Below, piece by piece: positions 33,253 through 43,283 of a DNA stretch of 64,000 nt; positions within the stretch are counted from its first letter, which is position 1, and each line of letters begins with the position of its first letter. Position numbers and translations under genes: made by a program. The stretch spans positions 8,370,001 to 8,434,000 of the forward strand of contig JASDFA010000002.1 of assembly GCA_035772735.1 (NCBI GenBank), written 5' to 3'. This DNA comes from Datura wrightii. Taxonomy: Eukaryota > Streptophyta > Magnoliopsida > Solanales > Solanaceae. The notes beneath the pieces were generated by a model. That model had not been told where the DNA came from. It searched no databases and saw only the letters and a list, made by a program, of their open reading frames with translations.

Positions 33253-34093
33253 ATGTTTTGTTTTTAGTTTCTTTGGTGGATTGCATCAATAAACTGTAGT
33301 TGCTTATGGTTGCTAAAATTTCGTTGCGTGTTGTAATTGATATTCGAAATGTGAAAATGATTCGGTTGAAAGCATGCAATTGTGTAAATATGTTGAGTTA
33401 CCTAGGCTATAGAATTTGGTTCATTATGATTGAGGCTTAATCTTGAATTCATGTAATTGACTAATTAAAGAGTCTGTGAATGCATCTTGATTCGAGCATG
33501 TGCATGAAGTGTGAAGTGAGGTTTTGCTATTCCATGTCATTGTGAATTGTCTAGAACTTGCCTGGTGTGTATACAAAACGAAATGAAGGAGGTGTAGTGT
33601 TGGAAAGGATGTAGGCATTTCTTTGTTTTAACCGTTAGTTTCCATTTTTTTCTTGTCAAATTCTACCTTTTTATATGTTGTATACCCTAGTCAGCCCGTT
33701 GAGCCTTTAGCCGATTTCTTTCTTTTGTCCAGAATTGTATGAACTAACCTTTATTCCTTCTTTTCATTAGCCTTAAAGTCTATAAGAAGCTCTTAAGCGC
33801 TTATAAAGAACATAAAATGTTTCCCAAAGTGTTAAAGAGTGAAAAGAGTGAAAAGAAAAGAAAAGCAAGGTGAGGAAAGAAAAGATGATGTTGAAGAGGC
33901 ACTAGTTGTAATTAGATGATAGTGAGGGTACATGAAAATCCTCTGTTTTGTGTCAAGTGTGCCTGATGTAATAGGCTGTATGAATGTAAACCAGCATGAA
34001 TGGGAGAAAAAGAGAAAAGAGAGGAACAATGTCCATGAGTCGATGGGAATGAGTTGAAAAGGCGCTTAAGGATGCTAGCGACTATTATTGGCT

Positions 34094-34145
<52 letters not shown>

Positions 34146-34656
34146 TCCATAGCCCAGTTACAACCCATTAAAAGTCCTATTTGATCCTACATTGCATTTC
34201 TTTATATTAGTGGAGTAATACACTAAAGGCAAGCCTATGGGTCATGACATGATGCATGTGAATTCTTTTGGGAGAGAGAGTGAAATTAATTTTTATATGC
34301 CCCTACTTGCATGTTTGTGTGCTGCATGAACATAAAAAGGGGAAGTTTCTCTCGAGTTGTGAGGGTACATGCTTGATGAAAGATTGATTTTCGTGTCGGA
34401 TTTCTTGATTAGTTGATTTGCATGAGTTTGCCGAGATCAAGAATCAATTCTTAAAAGTCTAGGAAGCCTCGATGTATTAAGGTCATTGTCTTGTACGACC
34501 AAGCATGTTTTCTTGATGATTTGCAAAAAAAAAATCGAATAATCGGTATGACCGTAACGTAAATGGCTGCACCATAGTGACAAAGGTTGAGATGTGATGC
34601 GCATGATTTGTGTATGTGTTGTTCGAGGACGAATAAGGATTTAAGTGTGGGGTAAG
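33253..34656 (+). other. AtL-3 3' noncoding region
   Basis: No gene. AT-rich sequence shared with AtL-4; it contains a TA microsatellite (34100-34140) and ends in AAGTGTGGGGTAAG, the probable polypurine tract touching the LTR at 34657. Confidence 0.6.
34100..34141. repeat. TA dinucleotide microsatellite
   Basis: About 20 TA units. The homologous place in AtL-4 (about 54064) has only four AT units followed by ACATAC, so the array expanded after the copies separated. Confidence 0.95.
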
Positions 34657-36126
34657 TGATCTTGGGCAGATTTATATGCCCAAGTGATACTCAAACGTAT
34701 CATTTTTACCTTGTTTGTTGTGCAATGTGTATATAATATCATGTATTTGGTAATAAAATGCGAATTTATACTAACCAACATGATTAGCATTTGTTTTGCA
34801 GGATAATGTTATTTTTAGGAGCTAAAATGCGTGTTGGAACTATGTTGGAGTTGGACTGGGATGCGAGCGTGGAAAAGGGCTTGGATGGCACATTTTACAG
34901 TGGCTCCGCGATTGAGCCGTGCCACGATGCCATCGCGGTAGCACACTGCCTGGGCAGAAATAAAATTGGCAATTTCCAGTGTGCCTGCGCGTCAGCTCCG
35001 TGGCACGGAGATAGGCCTCCGCGATGGCCTCCGTGCCACGTTGAGGCCAATTATCCGGACCCTGCAATTTCCAGAGAGGGTCCGCGTCCACGCCGTGTCA
35101 CGGAGGCAGTGCTTCGCGTTGGCCTCCGAGACACGTTGCTTGTTATTCCGGGAAAAATTTCCCACTAGTATAAATAACACACTTAGGTTATTTTTAAAGG
35201 AGAGTTTTTTAGTTTTAGTTTTTGGAGCCTGAGTTCAGAAGTGGAGAGCAGGAACGTGGTTTTGTGGCAGTTGAAGAATAGAAAAGATAAGAGTTTTCTT
35301 CTCTTCCCTTCTTCTTTCCTTCAATGGTATGCATGATTAACACTCATTCTAGGATGATTAATCCAAGAATGAGTGGCTAATTCCTTTCTTGCTGAGGTTT
35401 TGAACTTGTGTAATGAATGTTGGTAATAATTGATATGGTTTCTTCTTCTTCTTGCATGTTGTTCTATTAATTTTTGTGTTTATTACATTATTGATTGGCC
35501 ACCATTAATGTATATCTAAAAAGTCCAATTTCACTCGAGAGAGCATGAAATTGGAAAGTTGTGAATTAATAGGGTATTGTTCTTAACTTGATTTGGGAAA
35601 ATTGGGTTTTGATGTGCTTTCTTGATAGAAATATACTTGAAAGCCGTATTAGTCAATTTAGGAACCGGAATTGGAGTGTTAGGTCATAAATTGCATTTGA
35701 TCACAGAAATGTAGACGGATGGTTTATGATTCTAAAGTGAAATTAAATACGGATGTTTTAATTTCTAGGCAAACGTTCTTGGCTAGCAATATGAAGAAGA
35801 GAATGACCAAATTATCATGATTATCAAGTTCATTACTCGTTCTTAACCTTGGCATGTGCATATCCATTGTCTAAATTCAACGTAAATAGTAGTTATTAAT
35901 TTCAGTATATAATTAGTTTAGAAACAAAACTCACTCAAATCTTGGTTGGATTGTTGTTAACATAGTTAGAAATAGAATAGAGATATAGTAAACTAGGCAG
36001 TTTTGCATATCTAGAGCAGCCTCCTTGGATCGATACTTGGCTACTTAGCCACTTTATTACTTGTTTGACCACGTACACTTGCGTGTCGGTTTTTAATATA
36101 TACCGAGCAACGATACGCGCGCAACA
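34657..36126 (+). repeat. AtL-3 3' LTR
   Basis: 1470 bp, nearly identical to 26122-27593; TATAAAT at 35169-35175; ends CGCAACA, followed by the ATGGT duplicate. Confidence 0.94.
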
Positions 36127-36131
36127 ATGGT
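36127..36131. repeat. Target-site duplication of AtL-3, right copy (ATGGT)
   Basis: Matches 26117-26121. Confidence 0.92.
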
Positions 36132-36903
36132 CAGGCGAATTGGACTATGCAGACTTTGGAGGACATGTTGAGAGCTTGTGTCATTGACATTAAGGGTAGC
36201 TGGGAGGAGCATTTTCCTCTCATTGAGTTTTCTTACAACAATAGCTATCACTCCAGCATTCAGATGGCGCTGTTTGAGGCTCTCTATGGGTGACAATGTA
36301 GATCTTCCATTGGGTGGTTTTAAGTTGGTGAGACTTCATTAATGGGTTCAGATTAAGTTTATGAGACCATAGAGAAAGTTCAGTTAATAAGAGAGAGAGA
36401 CTAAAAATGGCTCAAAGTCAATAGAAATCGTATGCGGATGTGAGGAGGAGAGAGTTGGCGTTTTATGTGGATGACTAGGTATTTCTCAAGGTATCTGCAA
36501 TGAAGGGCGTAGTGAGATTTGGAATGAAAGGGAAACTCAGCCCACGCTATATTGGCCCATAAAGGATCGTGAGACAACTGGGTAAGGTAGCTTATGAGCT
36601 AGAGTTACCTTCAGAATTGGCTTCAGTTCATCTCGTATTCCATGTATCGCTCTTGAAAAGATGCTTGGGAGATCCAGCCTTACTGGTTCCGGTGGAAAGT
36701 GTTGGTGTGAAGGATAGCCTCAGTTACGATGAAATTCCTCTTTAAATCTTGGATCGAAGACAGGTTCAGAGGCTGAGCAACAAGTACCTTTAGTAAAGGT
36801 GTCATGGAGAAACCAGCATGCTGAGGGAGCTACGTGGGAAGATGAAGCTGATATGATGGCTAGGTACCCCCATCTGTTCCCTACCGGCCCAATTTCAATT
36901 TGA
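36132..36903 (+). pseudogene. Tek-2 integrase, C-terminal half
   Basis: Resumes directly after the AtL-3 insertion with the segment that follows the HPQ-x-DG motif (TMQTLEDMLRACVIDIKGSWEEHFPL), then SYNNSYHSSIQ and FEALYG. The C-terminal domain follows (MKGKLSPRYIGP, GKVAYELELPSELASVHLVFHVSLLKRCLGDPA, VSWRNQHAEGATWEDEADM), ending near 36903. Several stops, for example TGA near 36293 and TAG near 36476. Confidence 0.87.
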
Positions 36904-37149
36904 GGTATCAACTTTTTCCCTAAATCTCTAATTAGTTTTTCATGCTCCGTTCATTCATGCAAGTTTGTTTTATGAAATGATGTATGTATGTGATGTCTGA
37001 ATTCAGTCCGGCTATGTAGTTCTTTGCAAGATTAGTCACTCCGTTAGATTTCGACTTAAGTGATCAGTATTTGCATATGGTAATTGTATGTTTCTATTTT
37101 TTGCTTGTTTCCCTACATTCGAGGAAGAATGTTTCCAAGGGGGATATAT
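36904..37149 (+). other. Tek-2 3' untranslated region and polypurine tract
   Basis: Noncoding. It ends with CATTCGAGGAAGAATG, then CCAAGGGGGATATAT directly before the LTR; the G-run is the likely plus-strand primer. Confidence 0.65.
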
Positions 37150-39406
37150 TGTAACACCCCGGAAGGGAAATGCAAATAGACCCAGGAGTTGAAGTTTAAA
37201 ACTGCAGAAAACATCGGATTTTGCACCAATACGACTCGAGGTATGTGTCATGGTGAGTACCTACGACTCGTGACTCAAGTCGTGATGAGCTCGGGAGCCT
37301 AAAGTCATACCACAAGAAGTCCTATGGATTGATGTGTGTGGGTATGACTCGTGGGTAGGAGTCATGGTGAATTTCTCAGTAGTGTCAGAGTAAGTTGTCA
37401 CGGGTCATGGTACGACTCGTAGGATATAGCAACGAGTCATGGTGAGGAGTTGTGGTTAAGTCGTATTGGTTTGGGTGGATGGTACAAAGGTTGAAGTACG
37501 ACCCATAGGATTGTGGTACGAGTCGTAGTTCACCAGTCATGGCCAAATTCAGAAAGTTGGGAAGAATGGTGAGGCGACCACGAGAGGTAACCACGAGTCT
37601 TGACTTGATGGTACAACTCGTGGTCGGGGCCATACCTGTTTTTCAGGGAAGTTTCAGTAAGGGAAAATTCGACTAAACCATGTCATTTTGAGGTCGGAAC
37701 AGGGCCTTTAAGGGATCAAAACTCTTATAATGTTCATTTTAGCAATTTCAAGTGCTAGAGAAGGGAGTAGGAAAGGTTTCGAGCAATTTTTTTCAAGTAC
37801 TTCAAGTTTTCACTTAGGGTTCTTCAAGGGAGTAGGAATCTCGAAATTTTCAAGTAAGTGGGGTTTTGAATGGGCACTTTCATTCCTATCCATGCGTAAG
37901 TTTCTCTAAATTTCTAGGTTAAAGCTGCCAAGTCTTTATGGGTCTTTATCAATATGCATGATCCTTTGAAACTTGAAACGAGCTTACTGTAGCATGTCAA
38001 ATTTTTTAATTTCGAATTTATTTGGGCTGATTTTTCTTGATTATTCTATATTTCATGATTTAAATCTCTAGAAGTATGGATGTCCAATTATGGGGAAAAT
38101 TTTTTGTGAACTTCATGGTCAAGATGATTCTGAAAGCATGAACGAGCTTCTCTTACATTTTTAAGCATGTATTCAAGTTTCGATTTCTCATACTATCATG
38201 ATCGTTTTATTAAGAATCTAAGTATTTCAAGTATGTTTGAAATTAAGGGAAATGCCCACATGTTGCTTATAAATTATAACCACGATTTTGGCCGACTCAC
38301 GGGCCCAATTCTATGGCTAGTAATACAAATTCTCAAGTATGTTATGATTCCCATGTTTTCACTAGCCATGCATGTCATGTTATGAATGTTATGAGCACGT
38401 TGCATGTTTTCAGAGTAGTACTTATCACTTAGTAGGTTCGGGGCCTAGGTTACGCCCCAAATCTCAGAACTACGTGCCACCGTAGATTATGCTTGGGATC
38501 TCCTTAGTAATTGTCCTCTATGCCCTACGGTGTCTTCATAAGTGATATCATGCATTTCATGGTTCATATCCTTGGAAATATATGGATGACCTCCCTACTA
38601 GGTTTATAGGTTGGGCTCCATGTGTGCTCATATGGGGTATGTCGGTTATAGAAATCTCCCATTTTTCCTCATTGTTTTCATGCATGCCATGATCATGTTT
38701 TCTTTGGCTCAAGTCATGTTTTATAAAATGCTTTCTCTCGTGTTATGATCATGACAGTTTTACGAATGCTTTAACTAAAACCTTTAGCCTTATGATATGT
38801 TTGTGATTTCAGTCTTATGATCATGATGCTCCCGCTCGTATAACTTTTATGTTTTTAAATATTATTTTTCATACCTTACATACTCAGTACCTCCCAACTA
38901 CTGACCCACATATTTTCAGGATCTGGTTCGCAGATTCAGCATCGTCCTTAGCTTGCGCTCAATTTCGCTTAACTTTCAGTTGTGAGTCCTCATGATTCGA
39001 GGGCTTCATGTTCAGACTTGTTTACATGTCTTATGTTTTCTGATTGATTGGATTAGTTGGGGTCTTGTCCCTTCGACCCGTCTTTCAGATTGTTTGGGTT
39101 AGTTGGGGTCTTGTCCCTTCAACCCATCTTTCAGATTGTGTGGATTAGTTGGGGTCTTGTCCCTTCAACCCGTCTTTTATGATTAGAGGCCAGACTTATG
39201 TGTAGTATTCTGTCATTTATGGATGTATTTTGGTTTGTCGCTCCTTATATTTTATGTTACGATTTTTAGTTAGTTCACGCTTGATAAGTTAAGTTTCCAT
39301 CTTATAAGAATGAATTAGTATTATGCTCACTCCATGGGTTGACTTGGAGTCTCTCGGGGCTCCTTGTCCCGTGTCTACAATCTGGGTGTACTCTCGATTT
39401 GTGACA
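37150..39406 (+). repeat. Tek-2 3' LTR
   Basis: About 2257 bp, starting TGTAACACCCCGG and ending TTTGTGACA. The first 500 bp contain many ACGACTCGT/ACGAGTCGT motifs in both orientations. A three-copy 46-bp tandem repeat lies near the end (39042-39179). No gene inside. Confidence 0.9.
39042..39179. repeat. 46-bp tandem repeat, three copies, in Tek-2 LTR
   Basis: Units 39042-39087, 39088-39133 and 39134-39179, each beginning GATTG and containing GTTGGGGTCTTGTCCCTTC. The homologous spot of Tek-1 LTRs appears to have one unit. Confidence 0.9.
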
Positions 39407-39411
39407 TAGGA
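39407..39411. repeat. Target-site duplication of Tek-2, right copy (TAGGA)
   Basis: Matches 22588-22592. Confidence 0.88.
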
Positions 39412-39830
39412 AGTGTGCATCCTTGGTCAACCTGTCTACCACCACCAATATAGAATCATACTGTCAGCGAGTACGAGGTAGGCCTGTAATGAAATCCATA
39501 TTAATCTCTTCCCACTTCTAAGTGGGAAGGCTAATGTCTTGAAGTACGCCTCCCGGCCTTTAATGCTCAACTTTTACTTGCTGACAGTTCGGCCAATTGG
39601 CTACGAATTTTGCAATATTCTTCTTCATGCCATCCCACCAATAGATTTCTCGTAAGTCACGATACATCTTGGTGGCACTGGGATAGAATACCTAGATCCA
39701 TGTGCCTCATGCATTATATGACCCTCAAATTATCAACATCTGGAACACATAAACGACCTGGTACCGCAACATAGTATCTCCCCCTTTGGAGAAAACCTCC
39801 ACCTTCTAACTCCGAATGACTGCTTTCAGC
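39412..39830 (-). pseudogene. Tek-1 integrase, N-terminal half
   Basis: Minus-strand integrase from the zinc finger (degraded, 39590-39760; a CCQxxKxEH-type stretch near 39560-39590) through the first catalytic region near 39480-39520 (INMDFITGLPR-like) to ...RLTKDAHFL at 39412. The continuation is at 22592. Several frameshifts. Confidence 0.78.
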
Positions 39831-39984
39831 TTTACCAAAATTGGATCCCCATCTTGTTTAGCTTTCACATCAGTCACCACGGATGATTCTGATCCGCTTT
39901 GCACAATAACGCCGCCATTGGTCGAGTCGACCAATCTAACTCCCAACCTTGCAACTCGATGGAAATATTTTACCAACTCCTTCT

Positions 39985-40560
39985 TTCCCTAATCCACGTG
40001 GGACACACTCTCCATAGAGAGTCTACTAAGTGCGTCCATTACCACATTAGCCTTACCCGGGTGGTAAAGGACACTCATATCATAGTCCTTGACTAGCTCC
40101 AGCCACCTCCTTTGCCAAAGATTTAGATCTTTCTACGTGAACACATATTGTAAGATCTTGTGATCCGTAAATACATCCGTATGCACCCCATACAAGTAAT
40201 GCCGCCATATCTTTAATGCGAATACCATCACAGCCAACTCAAGGTCATGGATTGGGTAACTCTCTCATGGACTTTCAATGGTCTTGAGGCATATTCTATC
40301 ACCTTCCCATGCTGCATCAACACACACCCAAGTCTAATTCTCAAAGTATCACAATACACCACAAAACTATCAGTACCCTCGAGTAGGGTCAACACTGGTG
40401 CTGAAGTGAGTAAAGTCTTCAACTCTTGGAAGCTTTTCTAACAAGCCTTCAACCATTGGAACTTTACCTTCTTCTGATTCAACTTGGTCAAAGGTGCTGC
40501 AAATGATGAAAAACCCTCGACAAATCTCCGGTAGTAGCCAGCTAAGCCTAAGAAACTTCA
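39985..40560 (-). pseudogene. Tek-1 RNase H and RT connection
   Basis: RNase H on the minus strand: LTSAPVLTLLEGTDSFVVYCDTLR, KVIEYASRPLKVHE, then a shifted frame with the HTD-like and ADALSR-like segments near 40020-40150. Compared with Tek-2, the first acidic motif is kept (YCDT). Frameshift near 40250. Confidence 0.82.
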
Positions 40561-41396
40561 AATATCTGAAGTATTCACCGGTCTAGGCCAATTCTTAACC
40601 GCCTCGATTTTTTGGGAATCTACCTTTATGGCCTCGCTTGATACTACATGGCCCAAAACTGTTACCGAGTTCAACCAAAACTCGCACTTGTTGAACATTG
40701 CATGCAATTGTCGGTCCTTGAGGGTCTAGAGCACTACTCTCAAATGAGCGGCATTCTCCTCCTCGCTCCGAGAGTATATGAGGATGTTGTCGATGAACAC
40801 GATCATGAGCATGTCTAGAATTTCTCGAACACCCTATTCATCAGGTCCATGAAAGTTGTAGGAGCATTCTTTAGTCCAGAACACATAACTACAAACTCAT
40901 AATGGCCATACCGCATCCTGAAGGCTGTTTTTAGGATATCACTCTCCCAAACTCGGAGCTGATGATACCCGAACCTGAGATCTATATTTGAGAAACACTT
41001 AGCACCCTGAAGCTTGTCAAACAAATCATCGATCCTGGGCAAAGGAAACCTATTGTTAATGGTTGTTCATCTGCCAATAGTCAATGCACATCCGAAGCGT
41101 ACCATCCTTCTTCCAAACAAATAACACTGGTGCACCCCATGGAGACTTGCTCGGTCTGATGAAGCCCTTACCTAACAGGTCCTTCAACTGATCCTTCAAC
41201 TCTTTTAGCTAGGCTAGAGCCATCCTGTAAGGAGGAATAGATATAGGCTACGTATCGGGAAGAAGATATATATCGAAATCAATCTCCCACTTCCGAGGGA
41301 CACCTAGCAAATCTTCGGGAAAAACCTCTGGATACTCACACACCACAGGAACTGACTGGATAGTCGGGGTCTTGGACTCAACATCCTTAACCCTAA
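40561..41396 (-). pseudogene. Tek-1 reverse transcriptase
   Basis: Minus strand. PRIDDLFDKLQGAKCFSNIDL, YHQLRVWESDILKTAFRMRYGHYEF and GLKNAPTTFMDLMNRVFEKF (40815-41042). The active-site box at 40786-40797 reads FIDN, losing the second catalytic Asp (GAC to AAC, a C-to-T change on the other strand). Thumb near 40570-40680. Stops near 41043 and elsewhere. Confidence 0.85.
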
Positions 41397-41860
41397 CTAG
41401 GTGATGCATGCAGCCTTTAGAAATAATTTCCCTACCTTAAGATATGAAATAAACCGACCAGCTGGTACAACTGAATTACCCTTCCACTCCAAAACTGACT
41501 CACCCGAAAATAGGAATTCCACCTCAAGGGTCCTAAAATTAACAAAATCATAACATGCAAACAACCAATCCATTCCCAAAATGACATCAAAGTCATCCAT
41601 AGCTCACTCTACTAAGTCTGCGGAGGTGACATTATGCAATATTGTAATGGGGCAACCTCTATACACTCGCCTAGCTGCAACTGAATCACCGACTGGAGTA
41701 GAGACTGAGAATGGTTCTGACAGGATTTTAGGGATAATTCCAAAACTACTATAAATATAAGGGGTCACAAAAGACAAAGTAGCTCCTAGATCTAACAATG
41801 CATAAGCGTCAATGTGGAAGACTTGCAATATACCAGTGACCACATCTGGTGAAGCCTCCT
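41397..41860 (-). pseudogene. Tek-1 protease
   Basis: Minus strand. AYALLDLGATLSFVTPY at about 41765-41815 carries the active-site D-x-G-A-T. Then EPFSVSTPVGDSVAARRVYRGCPI and VILGMDWLFACYDF (41550-41590). A stop between 41604 and 41600 separates two open pieces in the same frame. Confidence 0.85.
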
Positions 41861-41948
41861 ACTCTTGGTGGAATACTAAAGCATAAAACCTATTTTGGCG
41901 CTGACTGCCTGCTGAACTAGTAGAGGCACCCTGTTGAAGGGTACGTGC

Positions 41949-43073
41949 TTATGGAGCGGAAGAACTGGATGCTGCCACACGGGTTCCATCGATCCCTGAT
42001 CTGGCTGAGGGACAATCCTTAAGTGTGTGTCTGGGTTTTTCACACTCGAAGCAAGAATCCAAGCCAACTAAGCACCTCCCAGGGCGATTCTTGCCACACC
42101 CTACACAAACTGGAAAAAGTGTGCTCCACCTGCATGCTACCCTGACCTCTCGACTCTGAAGCTCTACTCCTAATATCTCCTTTGAACCTGGATGGCGTGT
42201 TGGCCGATGATGGAGCTGGAGCGATAGACCTGTGCTAGGACTGCTGATGTTGTCCACCCCTGACTTGACCTGAGATGTCCCATTGTTGTCAGTCCTGGCC
42301 CTCTTAACCTCCCTCTGCCTTTGGTAGACTGGTCCATCTACTGTGCATGCAACACAATGTGGGGAAAGTCAATATCCTGATGTAGCATGGCAATCCTGCA
42401 ATCCTTGTCCAAATAATCCACCACCCCATGAAAAAAATGACTCACCCGAGCCCTCTGATCTACCACCAACTCTGGAGAATACATGGATAATCGGGTAAAC
42501 TCCAATACATACTCCTAAACAGACATGTCACCCTGTTTCAAATTAACAAACTCGGCCGCCTTGAGCTCCCTCATCTTTTGAGGGAAGAACTAGTCCAAAA
42601 ATGCTGCGTGTAACTCTCCCAACCTATCGAGCTTGCACCTACTGCCCTCGCATCTCTCCACAACTTGAACCATATGTGAGTCACCCCCTTTAGATGATAA
42701 GACGTCAAATCAACACAATACCCATTATTCACCCCAATAACCTTAGTGATTTTTAGAATATCCTCGTTGAAATAGTGTGTATCCTCGTCCACCTTCGACC
42801 CCGTGAACTCAGGAGGGCTCATTCTCAAGAAATCTCTCATCCTAGCTGCCGCTGCATTCACATTTTGAGGGTAATGTGCCACTGTATAATTATGAACCTG
42901 GGCAGCCATAACTTGTGCCAGCATCTGAGTTGCTGCCCTAAACTCAGCATGGAAACTGGCTCTGGTGCGTGCTCCTCGTGAATGAGTGGGGCTGGTTGAT
43001 GCTCGTCACTATTGGCACCCTCATGATCATTGTTGTTACCATTTCTTCTGGCATTCACTCGGTGTGGAGGCAT
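41949..43073 (-). pseudogene. Tek-1 gag (broken)
   Basis: Minus strand from ATG 43073 (MPPHRVNARRNGNN) through the Ala/Gln-rich N-terminus. The capsid core follows (MRDFLRMSPPEFTGSKVDED, LTSYHLKGVTHIWFKLW, 42600-42850). The knuckle region at 42000-42110 has CVGCGKNRPGRC, where His is replaced by Arg, and CFECEKPRHTLKDC, an intact CX2CX4HX4C. Frameshifts near 42860 and 42570. Confidence 0.85.
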
Positions 43074-43263
43074 GATTCTGCAAACGCGAATAACACGAAT
43101 TAAAAGGATAGGAAACATTTTTCATCGCACGACATAGATCATGAAAGAACGAAACATTCCCTAAACGTCTCGTAGCCCCTTCGTCATAACTGTGGCGCAC
43201 TTCACACCCATGAAAAAGGCTCTACTTAACGCGGCCTTCATACACCCTAGGACACTTCCAACT

Positions 43264-43279
43264 CATGGCTCTGATACCA
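43264..43279 (-). other. Tek-1 primer-binding site (tRNA-iMet)
   Basis: On the minus strand TGGTATCAGAGCCATG lies four bases inside the LTR end; TGGTATCAGAGC is the standard complement of plant initiator tRNA-Met. Confidence 0.88.
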
Positions 43280-43283
43280 AGTT

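Larger units (their letters stand above)
26122..36126 (+). mobile_element. AtL-3: non-autonomous Athila-like element with gag-pro and ORF2 but no RT/RNase H/IN
   Basis: Full-length insertion with LTRs 26122-27593 and 34657-36126, a tRNA-Asp primer site, a perfect ATGGT target duplication, a gag-protease frame (27737-30098), a hairpin module and intron, ORF2 (31497-32716) and a long 3' noncoding region. Nothing resembling RT, RNase H or an integrase core is present. The gag-pro frame ends in a short tail matching the end of pol. AtL-4 has the same architecture. By eye the two LTRs differ at roughly two dozen positions, so the insertion is fairly young. Confidence 0.93.
22593..39406 (+). mobile_element. 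Tek-2: Tekay-like LTR retrotransposon, split by AtL-3
   Basis: Plus-strand element lying in Tek-1 integrase with a perfect 5-bp duplication. The 5' LTR is truncated to its first ~515 bp and runs straight into the end of gag, so primer site and most of gag are gone. Pol follows (protease, RT, RNase H, integrase), cut at 26121 by AtL-3 and resuming at 36132, then the 3' LTR 37150-39406. Own length without AtL-3 is about 6.8 kb. Confidence 0.9.

Noticed and set aside
36093..36296. Minus-strand frame spanning the AtL-3 right boundary
   Set aside because: It crosses the LTR/host junction, so it is antisense chance.
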